From assembly GCA_007126995.1 (NCBI GenBank), contig SLAD01000339.1, forward strand, positions 1 through 9,485: 9,485 nt of DNA, given 5' to 3'. The translations under genes were made by a program, and so were the position numbers. Numbering within the stretch: position 1 is the first letter of the stretch; each line of letters starts with the position of its first letter. Positions 7,521 to 9,485 of the stretch are shown here, one piece after another. The notes under the pieces are model-generated. The model did no database searches and was not told where the DNA came from. It saw nothing but the letters and a program-made list of their open reading frames with translations. Origin of the DNA: Kiritimatiellia bacterium. Lineage in GTDB: Bacteria; Verrucomicrobiota; Kiritimatiellia; SLAD01.

Positions 7521-8012
7521 CTACCGCTTCTTGTATTGCTTCAAGAAGCCTTCGAATTCGCGGCGGTGGTCTTCCTCATCCGTCATCAAGGCGATGCAGA
7601 GGTCCTGGGTGCCGTAATCGACGCCGTCGCAGAGCCTAATCAGCTTCATATATCCTGCGATCCCGTCATTTTCAGCCTCGATCACGCCCTTGATGACGGC
7701 CACCACATCGGTGGAGTCCTTCGTGGGCTGGAGGTTCTTTTGCGAGGCCTTAAACGTCATGCTGCCCGGGACCACGCCGCCAAGGACCCGGATGCGGTTC
7801 GCCAACTGCTGAGCGTGCCCAACCTCTTCCGTAATATCGCCTGCGAGAGCCTTCTTGATGGGGTCCGCGTCAACTCCATCTAGATTGCTTGAGGCGGCGA
7901 TATAATTTTGCACCGTCTCCATTTCTTTCCAATAGGCATCTGTCAGCCCATCGATGATTTGTGACTGGACGCTCTTGCCCGACTTCTTACTACTCGCTCG
8001 CTTCGCGCTCAT
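7521..8012 (-). CDS. Ferritin-like protein (bacterioferritin-type four-helix iron protein)
   Basis: Predicted di-iron four-helix-bundle protein of 163 aa, likely oxidising and storing Fe(II) in the cytoplasm. Ligand candidates by comparison with Bfr: E30 (KEMETVQNY, helix A), E63 and H66 (EEVGH, helix B), E112 or E114 (IEAEND, helix C), E146 and H149 (DEEDH, helix D). The pairs E-x2-H at 63/66 and 146/149 match E51/H54 and E127/H130 of E. coli Bfr. The residue after the helix-B Glu is V64 where Bfr has its haem ligand Met52, so haem binding is unlikely. A basic Ser/Lys tail (MSAKRASSKKSGKS) precedes the bundle, reminiscent of DNA-binding tails of some Dps proteins. The gene is monocistronic, convergent to dinB and divergent from gltB. 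The start is fixed by a strong RBS. It could equally be a Dps-like or other mini-ferritin. Confidence 0.88.
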   Translation of the reverse strand: MSAKRASSKKSGKSVQSQIIDGLTDAYWKEMETVQNYIAASSNLDGVDADPIKKALAGDITEEVGHAQQLANRIRVLGGVVPGSMTFKASQKNLQPTKDSTDVVAVIKGVIEAENDGIAGYMKLIRLCDGVDYGTQDLCIALMTDEEDHRREFEGFLKQYKKR

Positions 8013-8019
8013 GAATCGT

Positions 8020-8026
8020 CTCCTTT
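8020..8026 (-). promoter_or_regulatory. RBS of the ferritin-like gene
   Basis: On the minus strand AAAGGAG lies 7 nt before the ATG at 8012, a near-ideal Shine-Dalgarno that decides the start. Confidence 0.8.
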
Positions 8027-8067
8027 CATTAAGCTTGGACGATAATTTAACATTTCACTCGACCGAG

Positions 8068-8095
8068 ACTATACCACGGTGCAGGTTGATTACAA
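8068..8095 (-). promoter_or_regulatory. Sigma70-type promoter of the ferritin-like gene
   Basis: On the minus strand TTGTAA (8095-8090) is followed after 16 nt by TATAGT (8073-8068), which is preceded by TG one base upstream (TGGTATAGT), an extended -10. Transcription would begin near 8061, giving a leader of about 50 nt before the ATG at 8012. No Fur box or other operator is obvious around it. Confidence 0.5.
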
Positions 8096-8143
8096 AGGTT
8101 GTTGAGACAGGGTCATTTTTTTCCAATTTTGGCGTTTTATCGC

Positions 8144-8171
8144 TTTTCATCAGGCGATGATCGCTTATATT
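8144..8171 (+). promoter_or_regulatory. Possible gltB promoter
   Basis: TTTTCA (8144-8149, 4/6 to consensus) and TATATT (8166-8171, 5/6) are separated by 16 nt. Transcription would start about 8178, leaving a leader of roughly 65 nt. A direct repeat ATCGCTT (8140-8146 and 8160-8166) sits across the -35 and just upstream of the -10, 20 bp apart, so it could be an operator. No GG-N10-GC sigma54 site was recognised. Confidence 0.35.
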
Positions 8172-8187
8172 AACGGGGTTTTCAGCG

Positions 8188-8216
8188 ACCACCCCTTCTC
8201 CTTCTGGGGGTGCGGT
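8188..8216 (+). other. Hairpin in the gltB leader
   Basis: ACCCC (8191-8195) pairs with GGGGT (8207-8211) around an 11-nt pyrimidine-rich loop. The flanking ACC (8188-8190) can pair with GGT (8214-8216) across a 2-nt bulge. It lies between the proposed transcript start and the gltB RBS (GGGGGA, 8227-8232). No T-run follows, so it is not an intrinsic terminator. I do not recognise it as a known glutamine or glnA-type riboswitch. Confidence 0.4.
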
Positions 8217-8243
8217 GTATACATTTGGGGGAAAATCGAGACT

Positions 8244-9485
8244 ATGACGAATATCGTGGATTACCATAAGCGGTTGAACGGGGGCTACCCGCAGGCACAG
8301 GGCCTGTACAGTCCTTCCTATGAGCACGACGCCTGTGGCGTCGGCATGATTTGCAATCTGAAGGGGCTCAAATCGCATAGCATTATCTCGGATGCGCTCC
8401 AGATTCTGGAAAATCTTTCCCATCGCGGCGCCTGTGGTTGTGACGAGAAAACCGGCGACGGCGCGGGCATTTTGATGCAAATGCCGCATGATTTCATTTG
8501 CAAAGTGGCGGGCGCGGAAGGCATCAACGTGGGCGATCCCGACGATTACGCCGCCGGCGTCGTCTTCCTCCCGCGAGACGAAAAGGAGCGGGCTTTCTGT
8601 CGGCAAACGTTCGAAGACGTGGTCAAGGCAGAAGGGCAGGAGTTCCTCGGCTGGCGCACGGTGCCCGTCCACAACGAGTATTTGGGCGACATCGCGCGCG
8701 CCGTTGAACCGATGATCGAGCAGGTCTTTATCAAGCGCGGCGCCGGGATCGAAGACACGGCCCATTTTGAACGCAAATTGTATGTGATTCGCAAGCTCGC
8801 CGAGCGCGCCGTGCGGGAATCCGATATCACCGAAAAGCTCTACTTCTACCTCTCCAGCTTGTCCTCGCAAACGCTGGTCTACAAAGGGTTGCTGCTGGCG
8901 GACCAGATTACCCCCTTCTATCCGGACCTCGGCGATCCCGACATGGTCAGTGGCTTGGCTTTGGTGCATCAACGCTACAGCACCAACACCTTCCCGACCT
9001 GGGATCTGGCGCAGCCGTTCCGTTTTCTCTGCCACAACGGGGAGATCAACACGGTGCGCGGCAATACCAACTGGATGGATGCCCGCCAATACAAGTTCAA
9101 ATCGGACCTGTTCGGCGACGACATTGCCAAGCTCCTACCTATCATCACGCCTGGCGTGAGCGATTCGGCGGCGCTGGATAATGCGCTCGAGTTGCTCTAC
9201 CACACCGGTCGTTCCCTGCCCCATGCGATGATGATGCTGATTCCGGAGGCGTGGCAAAACCACGAAACGATGGATGACGATAAGCGCGCCTTCTACGAAT
9301 ATCACGCCTCGCTGATGGAGCCGTGGGATGGTCCGGCATCGATTCCGTTCACCGATGGCAAGTGTATCGGCGCGGTACTGGACCGCAACGGATTGCGCCC
9401 CTCGCGTTACACGGTTACCAAGGATGGTTTTGTGATCATGGGTTCTGAGTCGGGCGTAATCGAAGTCGATCCAGCCAACGTGGCC
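8244..9485 (+). CDS. gltB: Glutamate synthase large subunit, 3' end cut by the window
   Basis: N-terminal 414 codons of the large (alpha) subunit of glutamate synthase, which moves the amide nitrogen of glutamine onto 2-oxoglutarate to give two glutamates. The visible part is the class II glutamine amidotransferase domain. YEHDACGVG (26-34) places the N-terminal nucleophile at C31, so a 30-residue propeptide would be removed. Conserved blocks follow: LSHRGACG (58-65), ETGDGAGIL-like KTGDGAGIL (69-77), HQRYSTNTFPTW (242-253), CHNGEINTVRGNTNWM (263-278) and LDRNGLRPSRY (379-389). The FMN, Fe-S and C-terminal beta-helix domains lie beyond the window. The ATG at 8244 is preferred, with GGGGGA 11 nt upstream. 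An in-frame ATG at 8157 would add 29 residues unlike the family. The gene has its own upstream region and is divergent from the ferritin-like gene; gltD is not in view. Confidence 0.96.
   Translation, partial: MTNIVDYHKRLNGGYPQAQGLYSPSYEHDACGVGMICNLKGLKSHSIISDALQILENLSHRGACGCDEKTGDGAGILMQMPHDFICKVAGAEGINVGDPDDYAAGVVFLPRDEKERAFCRQTFEDVVKAEGQEFLGWRTVPVHNEYLGDIARAVEPMIEQVFIKRGAGIEDTAHFERKLYVIRKLAERAVRESDITEKLYFYLSSLSSQTLVYKGLLLADQITPFYPDLGDPDMVSGLALVHQRYSTNTFPTWDLAQPFRFLCHNGEINTVRGNTNWMDARQYKFKSDLFGDDIAKLLPIITPGVSDSAALDNALELLYHTGRSLPHAMMMLIPEAWQNHETMDDDKRAFYEYHASLMEPWDGPASIPFTDGKCIGAVLDRNGLRPSRYTVTKDGFVIMGSESGVIEVDPANVA

Noticed and set aside
8157..8243. Earlier in-frame ATG for GltB
   Set aside because: It would give a 60-residue propeptide with a Trp/Tyr-rich start unlike the family, lacks a good RBS, and would lie before or at the proposed transcript start.
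8055..9089. Long minus-strand open frame of 344 codons
   Set aside because: It is antisense to the GltB amidotransferase domain, whose plus-strand frame has unmistakable conserved motifs. It also runs over the divergent promoter region and shows no family motif.

Overview
The window reads as ordinary bacterial chromosome: tightly packed genes of moderately high GC, strong Shine-Dalgarno sites, and housekeeping genes at both ends. The families (an ABC-F ATPase, a WbaZ-like GT4, a GH13_18 phosphorylase, DinB, a ferritin-like protein, large-subunit glutamate synthase) suggest a Gram-negative-type bacterium. I cannot place it to phylum. The GltB start and the GTAGGG-headed repeats remind me of PVC-type or similar environmental genomes, but that is a weak impression from memory.

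Layout. Positions 1-7259 hold five plus-strand genes that may form one transcription unit. They are the 3' part of an ABC-F protein (1-1800); a WbaZ-like GT4 glycosyltransferase (1797-2924, ATGA overlap); a second GT4 of a different type (3044-4309, after a 119-bp gap and with its own strong RBS); a GH13_18 sugar phosphorylase (4312-6063, 2 bp downstream); and DNA polymerase IV, dinB (6060-7259, ATGA overlap). The gap at 7260-7520 has no gene but is full of inverted repeats: a head-to-head REP/BIME-like pair at 7301-7363 and a separate multi-arm foldable element at 7391-7472. A ferritin-like gene lies on the minus strand (8012-7521), convergent with dinB. A 231-bp divergent promoter region separates it from the 5' part of gltB (8244 to the window end, 414 codons seen).

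How the genes may work together. The second GT4 and the GH13_18 enzyme are adjacent and probably translated together. The phosphorylase has long stretches like E. coli YcjM, a glucosylglycerate phosphorylase. My working hypothesis is a small module that makes and phosphorolytically recycles a glyceric-acid glycoside such as glucosylglycerate or mannosylglucosylglycerate (compatible solutes). The WbaZ-like GT4 may serve the same pathway or surface polysaccharide. A translesion polymerase at the end of such an operon is odd and may link it to stress. The ferritin-like protein (iron and oxidative stress) and GltB (ammonia assimilation to glutamate) look independently controlled.

The least explained part is 7301-7472. 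It holds two GTAG-headed palindromes whose closing base pair covaries (C:G in one, T:A in the other), followed by an 82-bp element that can fold into a multi-way junction. No CRISPR array, rRNA, tRNA, transposase or clear intrinsic terminator was seen.
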